A stretch of 64,000 nt of DNA. Source: Thermoanaerobaculia bacterium (GTDB lineage Bacteria; Acidobacteriota; Thermoanaerobaculia; Multivoradales; Multivoraceae). Under the pieces are notes generated by a model. The model did not search any database, was not told the DNA's origin, and saw only the letters and a list, made by a program, of their open reading frames with translations. The DNA is taken from positions 62,001 through 126,000 of the forward strand of contig JAJEBV010000016.1 of the NCBI GenBank assembly GCA_022822365.1. Direction: 5' to 3'. The translations under genes and the position numbers were made by a program. This document shows positions 63,780-64,000 of this stretch, one piece after another (the first letter of the stretch is position 1; every line of letters starts with the position of its first letter).

Positions 63780-64000
63780 CTTTCTCGCCGGCCCGCATCT
63801 GGCGCCGTGTCCGCTACGGCCGGCCGATCGTCGTCGTCTCCGGCCTCCCCCGCTCCGGGACCTCGATGGCGATGAAGATGCTCGAGGCCGGCGGCATGGA
63901 GATCGTCACCGACGGCGAGCGCGAGGCCGACGAGGACAACCCGCGCGGCTACTACGAGGACGAGCGGGTCAAGGATCTGGCGAACGCGCCGGACAAGTCC
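63776..64000 (+). CDS. Sulfotransferase-like protein, N-terminal part (3' end outside window)
   Basis: The first 75 codons are visible, starting at GTG 63776. [24 protein letters not shown] carries the 5'-phosphosulfate-binding P-loop-like motif of PAPS-dependent sulfotransferases. The next segment ([24 protein letters not shown]) is typical of a bacterial group that sulfates or modifies cell-surface or secondary compounds. The acceptor is unknown. It overlaps the vapC stop by four bases. Confidence 0.85.
   Translation, partial: MTFSPARIWRRVRYGRPIVVVSGLPRSGTSMAMKMLEAGGMEIVTDGEREADEDNPRGYYEDERVKDLANAPDKS

Overview
The window is bacterial chromosomal DNA of high GC content (sampled rows mostly 65-77% GC), densely packed with protein genes on both strands. 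I saw no rRNA, tRNA, CRISPR array, insertion sequence or phage structural gene. A large TonB-dependent receptor, a TonB protein, many exported proteins with carboxypeptidase-regulatory-like domains, a polyphosphate kinase and leaderless-looking promoters point to a Gram-negative, probably heterotrophic bacterium. Acidobacteriota or a related high-GC lineage is my best guess. This is inference from style and gene content; no taxonomic marker is present.

Layout. 1-3.9 kb: end of a BCCT transporter, a five-haem cytochrome c and an ArnT/GT39-like membrane glycosyltransferase. 3.9-16.7 kb: TonB-dependent receptor, then a leftward run holding an MsbA-like exporter, an exported protein, an AzgA-type purine permease, a single-chain acyl-CoA carboxylase of 1553 residues and a lipoprotein. 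16.8-18.5 kb: a lower-GC two-gene cassette, DUF5131 (three-Cys, Gp37/Gp68 type) plus its TcmP partner. 18.5-27.5 kb: a divergent shikimate-dehydrogenase-like enzyme, a ribose/inositol-type ABC importer, a fused DppD-DppF ATPase, a YfcC-type transporter and a myo-inositol oxygenase. 28.1-31.6 kb: a GrdB/PrdB-like selenoprotein with an in-frame TGA, divergent from MsrB, then an esterase and an RRM protein. 31.6-42.9 kb: exported and anchored proteins, a DEAD-box helicase, a MutS-like ATPase, DUF2461, glpF-glpK, a crotonase and polyphosphate kinase. 43-50.6 kb: RsbU-like phosphatase coupled to a TrmJ-like methylase, a Ski2-like helicase, endonuclease III, a TIGR01777 epimerase and TonB. 50.6-52 kb: a Fic protein behind two AT-rich palindromic repeats. 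52-56.4 kb: exported proteins, a TSUP permease and an SDR enzyme. 56.4-63 kb: a tightly overlapped leftward operon with two exported phosphodiesterases, a small RHH-like protein, a membrane protein, a GT2 glycosyltransferase and a thioesterase. The window ends with VapBC and the start of a sulfotransferase.

Three sequence-level observations stand out. First, a TGA-interrupted gene reads through cleanly as a selenoprotein, with a hairpin at bacterial SECIS distance. Second, at least thirteen genes have a TANNNT box 6-9 bases before the start codon, the geometry of leaderless transcription. Third, a family of about 80-105 base multi-hairpin intergenic repeats, with compensatory stem changes, sits mainly at convergent gene ends.

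No gap between genes exceeds 300 bases. The longest (50561-50849) holds the Fic-proximal repeats.
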